The notes under the pieces were generated by a model that was given only the letters and a program-made list of their open reading frames with translations, did no database searches and had not been told where the DNA came from. Shown here in pieces: positions 42,905 to 52,553 of a stretch of 64,000 nt of DNA (within the stretch, counting starts at the first letter, position 1; every line of letters starts with the position of its first letter). Position numbers and translations under genes: made by a program. This stretch comes from Lumbricus terrestris (lineage: Eukaryota; Annelida; Clitellata; Crassiclitellata; Lumbricidae), in NCBI GenBank assembly GCA_949752735.1, contig OX457047.1, positions 8,136,855 to 8,200,854 of the forward strand, read 5' to 3'.

Positions 42905-45210
42905 TCAAATCATCAAATCAAATCAAAATCATTTATTGATCCCACAATAAAACATAACAAACAGAAAATAATGCAAGACAATTTATATTTAACATTGTAA
43001 TGTATTCAATACAGAACTTTGTAAGATAGAGAAGGGAGCAATAGGCCCTCCAGAAGGGACAAGTCCCGCTTAGTAGGGAGCCTATATACCATGAGTAGTT
43101 TAAGCAAGATGGTGGGGTATGATTAAATGGGGAAAGAACAGGCGCTATAGTAAAGTGCATAATAATTACTATACATTATTATTTCATGAATGTTAAATGA
43201 AAGCATGTCTTAACTAAAGCTTAACTAAAGCTTAACTAATAAACAACGAAACTGGTATTAGGAGATGTAAATTAGTGTGTGTGCACGTGCAAGGGTTTTA
43301 AAGTGGCTGAGGGATGTAACCAAGCGGATTTCTTTGGGTAAACTGTTCCAATTAATAGGGCCTTGGACTCCAAGTGAAAACTTACGGACGTTAGTCCTAG
43401 CAAACACAGGTCTAAAATCATTACTGCTTCTGGTGCATATCAGCTGCGGTGCAAGATCAAAATAGGAAAAGAATGATGGTGGAAGGAGGTTATTAATATA
43501 TTTGTACATGAAGATGCAAGTTTGTAGAAATTTAATTTGGGTTATGTTTAGGAGTTTGTGTTCGAGGAATAACGGACTGGTGTGTGAATTTAGTGGAGAT
43601 TTAGTTATCACTCTTATGGCCTTTTTTTGAAGGATCCTTATATCGTTAAGATGAGAGTCGTATGTGGAAGTCCAGATCATATTGCAGTAAGTAAGATATG
43701 GGTATATGAGGGTAAAATAGAGATCCCGTAAGATATGAAGAGGAAGAAGATAAGACACTCGTTTTATAATGCCTAGGTTCTTCTTAATTTTATTGCTAAT
43801 TTCAAAAATGTGAGTTTTCCACTTCAGGTGTTGGTCAATGTAGATACCTAAAAATTTTGTTGAGGGTACTTGAGGAATTACGATGTTGTTTAAGACAATT
43901 TGACTATTGTCATAGGGAATGGATTTTCCTATGGAACGAAAGACAATGCAATTTGATTTTTTTGCGTTAAGTGTTAATTTATTACTTATAAACCATTCAC
44001 TTGCAGACATAAGTTCACTATTAACCAATTGTATTAAGTGGTCATATGAGGTATGGGAAAAAAAGACATTAGAGTCGTCTGCAAACATGATGAAATGTAG
44101 CACAGTTGACGAGTTTGGCAGATCGTTAATAAATATGAGAAATAAGAGTGGGCCAAGAATTGATCCTTGTGGTACACCAAATAGAATGGGTAAAGGGTCT
44201 GAAAGGAAACCATTACATATAACTCGTTGGTAGCGATTCGTAAGATAACTAGTAAACCAATCCAATGAAGTACCTCTAATGCCATAGTGTTCAAGTTTAG
44301 TTAGAAGGATATTATGGTCAACCGAGTCAAAGGCCTTGGCGAGATCAAGGAAAATTCCAATAGAATATTCATTTTTGTCCATCGCAGTGGCTATCCTATC
44401 TTGGATATCTAATAGGGACATTGAAGTCGAGTGACCAGATTGGAAACCATGCTGCGAAGGGTATAGGATAGATTTATAATTAAGGTAGGAAAAAAGGCGA
44501 TCATACATAACTCGTTCATAAAATTTAGAAAAAAATGGTAACACCGAAATAGGTCTATAGTTAGCTATGTCACTTTTAGAACCTTGTTTATGAATTGGGA
44601 CGATTTTTGCAATTTTGATTTCAGTAGGGACAAGCCCAGTTGTGAGTGAGCAATTAATTATATCGGATAACGGTGAGACTAAAAATTCCATAACAGGAGA
44701 TATGAGGTGAGGGATTAAATCATCCATTCCTGAACTATGAGTTGATTTGAGAGTTTTATTGATCGACATTAGCTCTTGCGGACAAGTGGGTAAGAGAGCA
44801 AAAGAATTTATCGAACGTGGAGACAGATAGTCTTTAAAATTCTTCTTACAAGGGGGTAAGTCAGAGGACAGAGATTTTGCTATTCCAGTAAAATAAGAGT
44901 TAAAATGTTCCGCCATCAAGGTGGAATCATAAATCGTGGCGTCATTTACCTTGATTTCTAAAATGGAAGTGTCTTGGTTATCAGCTTTGATAATAGTTTT
45001 GATTGTCTGCCAGGTCTTTTTAATATCCCCGCTATATTTGATAAATTCATTAGTATAGTAAGTTTGCTCAACTTTGGTGCGTATTAATTTATAGCGGTTA
45101 CGATATTTCGTAAAGATATTTTTATTTTCGATCGTAGGATTTTTTATGTATTTAATATAAAGTTTTTCTTTTACCTTAAAGGATTCCATTATATGATCCT
45201 TAGACACCTC
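42905..45210 (-). mobile_element. jockey/CR1-like LINE, 5' truncated, with 3' UTR and tail
   Basis: Includes the ORF at 43258-45207, a ~330-bp 3' UTR with two TTAGTTAAGCTTTAGTTAAG copies, and an ATTTG/TGATTT simple tail (42905-42930). A second copy of the 3' UTR lies at 63739-64000 in the opposite orientation. Confidence 0.9.
43258..45207 (-). CDS. LINE reverse transcriptase ORF (649 codons, open)
   Basis: Copies element RNA at a nicked genomic site. The N-terminal ~90 residues are a basic linker (KYRNRYKLIRTKVEQTYY). RT motifs in order: AKIVPIHKQGSKSDIANYRP (~205), GFQSGHSTSMSLLDIQD, GIFLDLAKAFDSVDHNILL (~290), GVPQGSILGPLLFLIFINDL (~345), catalytic FADDSN (~375), ANKLTLN-equivalent SNKLTLNAKKSNCIVF, and KFLGIYIDQHLKWKTHI. 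Then come a connection domain (RDLYFTLIYPYLTYCNMIWT) and a C-terminal WNSLPKEIR. The catalytic aspartates are present. No stop or frameshift, but the endonuclease domain is missing, so this copy is 5'-truncated just before the RT. Belongs to the CR1/jockey assemblage; clade uncertain. Confidence 0.9.
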   Translation of the reverse strand: MSKDHIMESFKVKEKLYIKYIKNPTIENKNIFTKYRNRYKLIRTKVEQTYYTNEFIKYSGDIKKTWQTIKTIIKADNQDTSILEIKVNDATIYDSTLMAEHFNSYFTGIAKSLSSDLPPCKKNFKDYLSPRSINSFALLPTCPQELMSINKTLKSTHSSGMDDLIPHLISPVMEFLVSPLSDIINCSLTTGLVPTEIKIAKIVPIHKQGSKSDIANYRPISVLPFFSKFYERVMYDRLFSYLNYKSILYPSQHGFQSGHSTSMSLLDIQDRIATAMDKNEYSIGIFLDLAKAFDSVDHNILLTKLEHYGIRGTSLDWFTSYLTNRYQRVICNGFLSDPLPILFGVPQGSILGPLLFLIFINDLPNSSTVLHFIMFADDSNVFFSHTSYDHLIQLVNSELMSASEWFISNKLTLNAKKSNCIVFRSIGKSIPYDNSQIVLNNIVIPQVPSTKFLGIYIDQHLKWKTHIFEISNKIKKNLGIIKRVSYLLPLHILRDLYFTLIYPYLTYCNMIWTSTYDSHLNDIRILQKKAIRVITKSPLNSHTSPLFLEHKLLNITQIKFLQTCIFMYKYINNLLPPSFFSYFDLAPQLICTRSSNDFRPVFARTNVRKFSLGVQGPINWNSLPKEIRLVTSLSHFKTLARAHTLIYIS

Positions 45211-45429
45211 ATTTTATGGTAAAAGAGGAAATTATGAACGAAAAACGTAGCAACAATAGCAGTCAGTAAGAGATTGATCAGAGAGAAATCACAGAAACTG
45301 ATGTAAGGCTAACGTGTTTAGAAAATAAAGGCGGGTCTAATAATCCTTAATACGACAGTGTTATTGTTGATCAGATATATTAAATAGTCATTTAAATGTT
45401 AAAGAGACCGACAATTTCACAAGCTGTTG
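45211..45429. other. no recognised feature
   Basis: Unassigned AT-rich DNA. Confidence 0.5.
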
Positions 45430-45530
45430 AAAACTGATTTTTTCGCTTGACCTCGGCCGGGAGCGCCTATGAGTAGGTACCTTAAATTGGCGCTATATAA
45501 ATTTTGATTGATTGATTGACTGATTGAAGC
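45430..45530 (+). mobile_element. L2-like 3' tail
   Basis: CTCGGCCGGGAGCGCCTATG...GGCGCTATATAAATTTTGAT and a GATT-type simple tail. It matches the tail of the L2 at 55.5 kb. Confidence 0.78.
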
Positions 45531-46145
45531 AAAATTGTGCTTATAGACAACTTGTTTACTCAAAATCTACCATACCTGGTATATGTTAAGGTCGCATAAA
45601 TTGTCTTATCAAGAAAATCATTTACCCTGACAAACATCGCCATATTGTGAAAGCCTATCAGATGGGAAAAAATAGAAATTGATAAAAAATTACAGAAACT
45701 GAAACAAGGTTAAGGTTTGTTAAGTTTCCATATTACTTGACTAGATAACTTTTATCACGTAGAAACCTTTCTCCAATCTGTATATTCAAGCCTGAACTTT
45801 CAGTTATTTCCCAATAATATTATTTTCTTATTACTGTTTAATGCAATGTTATTTTGGGGGCAACCCTTGCTAGCACGGCCTTTATCGACGACTGCGGTGG
45901 AACGTACAACATCATGGAGTCGGCTGCCTGTCAAACCATGCGACACAAGGATACGAAGTGCATAAAAAGATTGCTTTGCCTTACAGACAATGTTATCAAT
46001 GTGTGCAGAAAACCCAATCTATATAAAAGTGTGACAACTACATCAATTCGTTTAATCCCCATTGTGGGGGGGATGGAAAACAGAAGTTTTGGAACGGGGA
46101 CGCCTAAAGATGGCTTCACATGACTTGCTATGATTAAGGTGCAAG
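45531..46145. other. no recognised gene
   Basis: The open frame 45854-46123 (89 codons) shows no domain I recognise. Confidence 0.45.
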
Positions 46146-46389
46146 CAGTGGCGTAGACAAGAGGAGTTTAGGGAGTAAAAAAAAACGTTGACATAAGAAA
46201 AGTTTAAAAAAAAGTTGTATATCCACATAAATAAGAAAAAACAATTGTTTTTAGTAACAATTGTTTTTCTTACTTTATTCTTTTTGTTACTTTATTCCCA
46301 TTTATTTACTGTAATACTGTTTGGTTGGTGTCAGGAAGGATGCCAGGTCATAACCCCCTCCCCATTAAAAACTCCTGGCTACGCCACTG
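46146..46389. mobile_element. hAT-like MITE
   Basis: CAGTGGCGTAGACAAGAGGA and TCCTGGCTACGCCACTG are inverted ends. The flanking octamers GGTGCAAG and GTCGCAAG match at 6 of 8 bases. Confidence 0.72.
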
Positions 46390-46569
46390 GTCGCAAGTTA
46401 CAATTTCTAGCTCACTCTGCAATGTGATCAAGTTCAGCATCAGTAATGTCAATAATAAAGCCTCTAAGTTAAGTTTTGCAAGTCTGCTGTTGCCGAGCGC
46501 CGAGCCACATGATTATTATATCGGGTCTTGTTTGGGTTTATTCGTAGACGGTTGGATGCATCCAAGTTT

Positions 46570-46870
46570 CTAAGGTCTGCATAGTCTGACAGTGAACATA
46601 TTATGCCTGAAGGTCGTCTGCATAAGATTGACTCGAGACAGAACCAGCTGCAAGGAGAGGGTCAAGGTCTGCGGCATATATAATGTTAAGCAAACGACCC
46701 AGAACAGAACCTTGTGACAAAACAAATGTAGCAGGAGCCCGGGCTGACCTAACAGCCCACAAACCACAATGCAAGAAGGGTCCTGGAGATAGGAGGTCAG
46801 CCAAACAAGAAAGTTGCAGGAAAGGACGAAGGAAGTAGAACACCGCTTTAGAAGAATGTCATGGTCCACT
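46570..46870 (-). pseudogene. CR1/L2-type RT relic
   Basis: The minus strand reads TIDTVDHDILLKR, then WLTSYLQD, then (frame-shifted) LSQGSVLGRLLNIIYAADLD and QSYADDLQA. This order equals DTVDH..LL, WF.SYL..R, PQGSVLGPLLF.LY and YADDTQ of LINE reverse transcriptases, with frameshifts. Confidence 0.75.
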
Positions 46871-47036
46871 GTATCAATCGTAATTGATGGGTATTTTATA
46901 TAAATCTGGCGAATACGTTAAAAAGGTATTTCAGATCAAGCGTTTTAATATCTTTGAAGTGCTTCTTAAATCTGCTAAATGGGTTTTCAGACTAGTATTT
47001 CATTGTATAAGCTTACTACTGATGCACTCAGTATCC

Positions 47037-47041
<5 letters not shown>

Positions 47042-47085
<44 letters not shown>
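47042..47085. repeat. (TA)n microsatellite
   Basis: About 21 TA units. Confidence 0.97.
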
Positions 47086-47086
<1 letters not shown>

Positions 47087-47118
47087 GACAATAGATTTAT
47101 TGCAAATTTTCGTGTATA

Positions 47119-47275
<157 letters not shown>

Positions 47276-47567
47276 ATGTGTGTATAACTCTATCTTTGTC
47301 TGTTCGACTGTCTCCGTATATGTGCCTGTGTCTGTGCGTTCGACAATAGCAGACAATGGTAACTTCCTGGTACTTAATCTCCACCTCTTCCTGCTATATG
47401 TATATAGCTACATGTATCTATGCAAGTATGTGTGTGAGCATGTATGCATGTATGTATGTGCCTAAGTATGCTATGTAGATGTACATGAGTATGTATGTCA
47501 GTATGTCTGTACGTATGTAAGTATGTATATATGAGTATGTATGTAAACTGGCCCAAAATATAAACAG

Positions 47568-47668
47568 ACGGGGGTAATGGCGTGGGCAATGTCCTACGGG
47601 GGGTAATGGCCAGAGGGTAATGGCAGGGGGGTAATGGCAGAGGTAATGGGCCGGGGGTAATGTCCGGA
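47568..47668. repeat. G-rich minisatellite (GGGGGTAATGGC)
   Basis: Seven degenerate copies of GGGGTAATG(G/T)CC-type words with G5-G6 runs. Confidence 0.85.
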
Positions 47669-48063
47669 TCCCGAATTAGACACCTTTGAAACGTAGAACA
47701 AATTGCTATATAAAAAATAGTTCTGTTGTAAATTTACGTCGTAACGATGTTCTGTTCTTAATGGTAAAGAATTGAGTAGGTTTTCAGAAAAAAATTGCTT
47801 AGTGAGGATCAGCAGAAGCTATAAAAGAAATTGATTCTACAAGCTTAATGTGGACCTATATGTTTGTATAAGCTTAAGTAATGAATGCCTAAGACTTCTT
47901 CGTTAAAAACGGTGAAGCCCTGGAAAGAATGTTTAGAGCGGTTGACTTCGACACCATTAAATCTCTATCAAGTAGTCGATATATTAAGATGTTCCGCACC
48001 ACTATTGTATTGTAATGTATTTAAACATTCATAAAGCGCCTCTAGTAGGGTAAACCGTTCTGA
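47669..48063. other. no recognised feature
   Basis: Has TTAGACACCTTTGAAACG near 47675. Otherwise unassigned. Confidence 0.5.
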
Positions 48064-48240
48064 TTGCCAGTGCCAGTCCCAAGCCTGAATAAAGGAGGAG
48101 GGCGTCTCTAATGGTCTTTGTTACCACACAGTGACGTTAAGCTGCAAATACCACATCATATTAACTCCGCCACTGGTTGCGCTCTGCCAGTGCCAGTCCC
48201 AACCGTGAAGAAAGTAGGAGGGCGACGATAATCATCCTGC
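48064..48240 (+). repeat. tandem dimer of the RTE-3'-tail-like repeat
   Basis: Two successive units (48064-48150 and 48161-48240) in the same orientation, each with GCCAGTGCCAGTCCCAA and AGGAGGGCG. Confidence 0.75.
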
Positions 48241-49274
48241 GACGATTCCTTTGAAGACCGTAAAAATGCGATTCTGTAATGGGATGCTATAGCAAATGCA
48301 AGAATTCAATGTCAAAGTAAATAAATAAATTATTACAATACATTAAACTTGATGTTCATGAGCTAGCGTTGTTTTACACACCTCAAAAACTATTTCACCA
48401 AATGCTATTTATAGACGTGACCCGGCGTTTTATTATTGATACCCGGCTATGGTCCACTTTGGTGCTACAAGCAAAAGAAAGATATTTTGAGATCAAGAAG
48501 AAAAATCTAAGAAAAATGTGAAATAGTGCCAGATGAAAAATAGTGGGGCAATTTTTCCAGTTTTTCCCCATGGGCTGTTTCCAGGAACATTAAATCAAAA
48601 TGTGGATATAGCCCATAACAAGCTGAATTCTTCAGAATAGGTGTAGGAATATGAGTAGAATGAGATACCCAAAGTGCCAAACAATCATTCAGGATCTATT
48701 TCTGAAAAAAAGATGGCTTCCAAATTAGCCGTCATTTTCCCAGGTCATTAGTTATCTCCTGGAAAAAGCTCGTAACAAGCTGAATTGTTAGGATAGGTGT
48801 AATAGATTATGTCAATCAATAAATCAACCAATCAATCAATTTATTGAAGTATGCAAAATAACAACACGTCAAACGCAACAAGAAATCACTTGGTCACAAA
48901 AGGAAACCCAGAAGTGATTGCAGAGTCCCGCTGGTTAGGACCACCTATATTTACATTTTCTGTTGCTAGATGGTTGACAGTTTAACCACAATAAGTGCAG
49001 GTATCTTGTGGCGTCTATGGCTATTGACATTCCATTATTGCGCATCAAATCTTAACTATGAAAGCGATCGTTCCTATTATAAACATCATGATTTTACGTA
49101 ATATTCAATTCTAAACAATATCATGAAAAGCATCAAATAATTAAGAATGAAAACCTTAACTATGAGGCCTCAGACCTTAACTTCGTAAGAAAAAAGGAAG
49201 CGATATGTAAAGGAAAGCCGGACTAACAGTCAATCAGCCATAAACGTAAATGATGGTTAAATAACTTAAGCTTT
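48241..49274. other. no recognised gene
   Basis: Includes a short AATC run at 48813-48840. 48600-48800 repeats the phrase AACAAGCTGAATT. No gene was recognised. Confidence 0.5.
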
Positions 49275-50620
49275 GTGGTATACTGCGAAGGTTTTTAGGT
49301 ATTCTATTCCACTCCTGTGGACCTGCACATCAAATTCGCCGCTTAGAACGAGGAGGGTCGAGAATCCATTGGGTTTAAATCCAATTCCTGCCAGCACAAA
49401 CGCCGGTCTAATTTTCGGTTCTTTACCGGAAATTCCCGTCATCATACGTTCTATCCACCGCCACAGGGAGCGAACCTCTTTGCAGGCGAAGAAGAGATGG
49501 ATGGATGGATCCGATTTGACCAGGGTCTATGACAACAGAGGTCGTTACCCTGGGCAGAAATTTGCTCGGCATATTACAGCACTTGAGAGCTAGAAGAGAT
49601 GGGACGGGGTTTCCGGCTGGTCGCAGAATTGACAGCGAGTGTGGCGTATGATGTGCAATCGCTGCACTGCATGTTATCGTTTACCAGCAGTACACCGTGG
49701 GCGATTTTCCTATTTATTTCTCTTGCCATGGGCGTCACCAGCAGGTTTCCAATTGCTTTCAAAGTTTGACGGAAGTCCACAGGGGGTATTTATCCAGGAT
49801 CACAGGACGTTTTTGACTTGTGGTTTCATCAGTAAGCTTATCTCGTAGATGTTCTTCGCTGTGAAGTCCTTGATTGTGAGCTGTGGATCGAGGGAACCGA
49901 CTAGTCTGAAGGTCGACAAAGCTATTTCGTAGAAAGGCGAAGGTAGTTCAGTCAGCATGAGGTCGAAGATTTGAAGCGAAGGCAGGGTGGTGCTGGCGAA
50001 GCTGATGGCCGACCCAATAGATGGCGAAATCTTGTCATCTAATGTATGAAACAGTTAGTAGACGTTTAATGTGAGTGCAGATCAATGAATTCAGTTTTGA
50101 GTTGATGTCAACTACACCGAGGCCACCGTTCGACGAGGAGTCAATGATGGTTTTCCGACTCACTAGCTCTGTTCCATTGTTCCAAATGAACTTGAAAACG
50201 ACCTTCTCCATGTCTTTGATCGCATCACGTGGTAAGATGGTGCACTGTCGACATACCATAGCAGTGAGCAGATGGCTGTGTTCACGACATCATGACTCGT
50301 GAGTTGTCTTCCTCGGTGAAGATTTGCAGTCCGTGTAATTCTTGCAAGCATAGCATCGGCGTTTTTCTGTTCTGCGTTCTCTCCGAAGAACATGACATAT
50401 ATTAATTTTGCGCTGGTTGTACACTTGAAGCCGATGGGAGAATCTCTTCTGTTTTTCCATGAACAGAGCTCTACGCACTTGCTATGGTTAATTCTGGCTC
50501 CTGATGCCTTTCCATAGATGTCAAACCACATCAAAATCGTATCGCATCGTTACTCTGATGTAACGATGATGTTTGTGTCGTCAGCGTATAATTGTGAGAT
50601 TCGAATGTCCTCTTATTACC
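49275..50620 (-). pseudogene. Tx1/L1-like LINE relic with zf-RVT domain
   Basis: The minus strand gives KASGARINHSKCVELCSWKN, then a region with LIYVMFFGE, SHDVVNTAICSLLWYV, LPRDAIKDMEKVVFKFIWNN, RKTIIDSSSNGGLGVVDINS and the zinc-binding tail CQFCDQPETPSHLF followed by CKEVRSLW. The order SGA.IN..KS..L, FGV.F, N....S.LWY, FK.IWNG..E...RK.....GGLG..N and CxxCxxxxETxxHLF is the C-terminal half of Tx1/L1-type reverse transcriptases. Frameshifted. A mini-SINE is inserted at 49500-49591 inside the zinc-binding tail. Confidence 0.8.
49500..49591 (-). mobile_element. 92-bp hairpin retroposon nested in the Tx1-like LINE, 10-bp TSD
   Basis: AGAAGAGATG occurs at 49490-49499 and 49592-49601. Between them lie exactly 92 bp of the hairpin family, from AGCTCTCAAGTGC (minus strand) to an ATCC tail. 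This gives direct element boundaries. Confidence 0.9.
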
Positions 50621-50900
50621 ACACAAGTTAAAGAGATCTTCCCAAGTCAAAGAACACTAAGCAACACCTACGACAAAGCTGCTCTTATATAATAACTTGA
50701 AAACGTTTTTGAGGTATTTCATTTCAATTCATTTCAGAGATTTATATAGGGCATCTTCAACCACTTATTGATTTAATTAGCAAACGAGTCTTAAGGAGGT
50801 GCCAGACCCGTTCTAATGGACAAAAGAGGAGGAGGACGATGCTAATAATAATCTTTTATTTGACATGACGTCGTCAAGCAGAAAGTCTACCAACACAACT
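50621..50900. other. no recognised feature
   Basis: Unassigned sequence. Confidence 0.5.
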
Positions 50901-51122
50901 GGGGCGCGGTGGTGTAGTGGTGGCGTCGTTGCTTTGAAGCCGGAAGGTTCGAGGTTCGAATCCACCTCGCCGCGTAAGGACCTTGGACAAGTCCTTCACT
51001 CACAATTGCTCAGCACTTCGGCGTGAAACTCCGATGCAGTGTCCGCTCTGCATTCGGGAGCGCCTCTGAGTAGCGAGAGCTTGAAGGGGCGTTATAGCAA
51101 GTGCACATACAAACAAACAACT
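50901..51122 (+). mobile_element. tRNA-derived SINE with L2-like tail
   Basis: The A-box region GGTGTAGTGGTGGCG and perfect B-box GGTTCGAATCC (50953-50963) form a tRNA-like head. Then come the body with AATTGCTCAGCACTTCGGCG and the 3' module GGGAGCGCCTCTGAGTAG...GAAGGGGCGTTATAGC, with a CAAA tail. The 3' module equals that of local L2 LINEs. Confidence 0.85.
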
Positions 51123-51160
51123 CAATTTACAAATGTCGGAGACATTAACACATTGGCCGC

Positions 51161-51226
51161 CTACTACGAGTTAACTCGTAGTAGAAAAGTCTCCCGCACA
51201 CGCCTACTACGAGTTAACTCGTAGTA
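51161..51226. repeat. paired 24-bp palindromes
   Basis: 51161-51184 is a perfect 24-bp palindrome: CTACTACGAGTT followed by its own reverse complement. 51205-51226 is a perfect 22-bp copy. Both are preceded by CGC or CCGC, 43-44 bp apart. Candidate binding sites next to the left terminus. Confidence 0.9.
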
Positions 51227-51339
51227 CGATCTATAGTGAATATTTGGTCAAATACGCGAACAATGACGCACGCCCGATAATTCTGATGACGTCAGGTTTG
51301 AACCAGATACATGTATATTTGGTGTCTAGCCTTTTTTCC

Positions 51340-52510
51340 AGAGGAGTGGGGTCAAGTGAGGTACAGTGGGGCGTGGATGGGGTGGGGATTGGATGGGTGG
51401 AACCGGGGTTGGGCAGGGGTGGGATCGGTAGGGCCAGGGTGAAGACAGTGAAACATACATTTCCATGATTTGCGTAAGTTGATCATTTTGTGGAGGTGGG
51501 GCGGATTGGGGTGGAGAAATGGTGGGGTGGGGTTGAACGGATTTGGGGTAGGAGTGGGGTGGGTTGAACGGTTGGGTTTTTGGTTGGAGTGGGTCGGGTG
51601 GGGGCAAAGTGGGGAGGAGGGTTGGGCGAAAAACAAAAATTTACTCCAGGCCGGAGATGTTTGGGGGCGGGGTGGGGCGGGGTAATGCGGGATTGGGTGG
51701 GGTGGGGCAAAATGGAACGAGGCGGGGGAAGGGGTGGGGTTTGGTGTAATGCGTCCATGGTGGTGGCATAGTGAGACCGGTGTGAAACCAAGGTGGCATA
51801 TTTCTCCATGAATTTCACATGTTGAGCGTCTTGCGGGATGTGGAAGTGTGGGGAATGGGGTGGGCCGGACTTTGGGTGGAGGTGGGGTTGGATTTTACGG
51901 TTGTGGTATGGGAATCGAGTGGGCCGGTTGAGGCAAAGAGAGACGGAGGGTTGGAAAATATCAAAATTTGCTCCAGTGCGGTGTGTATGTATGCTTTCGA
52001 AGAGGGGCTGGGTTGGGTGGGGCGGGGGTGGAGCGGGGTGGGGTGGAGGCGGGTGGAGCAGATCTAGATGGGGTGGGGCTTAATAGGATTTGGCCAGAGT
52101 GGTGGTTCGGTGGGACCGGTGTGAAAAATATTATATTTTATGATTTTCATATGTTCACCATTATACACGGTGGACGGGGTGGAGGGGTGGGGAACGGGTG
52201 GGGTGGAGCAGAGTTGGGGTAGAGGTTGGGTAGGGTTGGACGGTTGTGGTATGGGGTTGGAGTGGGCTTGGTGGGGCAAAGTGAGGAGGATGTCTGGACG
52301 AACAACTAAATTACCCCCAACGAGTGTGGCTGTATGGGGCGAGATGGGGTGGGGAGATGGTGCGGTGTGTCGAGGAATGGGGTTGAGTTGGGGGATGGGG
52401 AGGTTTGGTGGGATGCATCTAGGGTGGTGGTGAGGTGGAACCGTTGTGAAAATAAAGTGAAACATTAACTTTTTCATGAATCTCATATGTTGATAATTTT
52501 GCGTCTTTCG
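51340..52510. repeat. ~335-bp tandem array, G-rich on the plus strand
   Basis: Three to four units marked by (G/A)ACCG(G/T)TGTGAAA-type words near 51424, 51773, 52110 and 52438, followed by CATGAATTTCACATGTTGA-like words. A second marker, AAAATTTACTCCAG, recurs near 51637, 51965 and 52308. Between them lie GGGGTGG-type runs. G is far in excess of C on this strand. Gly-rich and Pro-rich open frames on both strands are artefacts. Confidence 0.88.
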
Positions 52511-52553
52511 CTTGGCGTAGCGGTAATAATAGTCGTGGCGGTCAATGTGTTAA

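Larger units (their letters stand above)
51145..52553. mobile_element. piggyBac-like non-autonomous element filled with a G-rich array
   Basis: Flanked by TTAA at 51145-51148 and 52550-52553. The inner ends are CACATTGGCCGCC and, inverted, CACATTGACCGCC (one mismatch in 13). TTAA duplications with CAC-type ends fit the piggyBac superfamily. No transposase ORF is present; the interior is the tandem G-rich array. Subterminal left DNA carries two near-identical palindromes. Confidence 0.82.

Noticed and set aside
49500..49591. Hammerhead or other self-cleaving ribozyme in the hairpin retroposon
   Set aside because: No CTGATGA/GAAA hammerhead core and no other ribozyme consensus recognised; only a simple hairpin is supported.
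50901..50975. Possible tRNA gene
   Set aside because: Same head recurs at 28.1 kb with body and tail attached, so it is a SINE head.
51244..52433. Gly/Trp/Val-rich and Pro-rich overlapping frames
   Set aside because: Produced by the GGGGTGG-rich tandem array on both strands.
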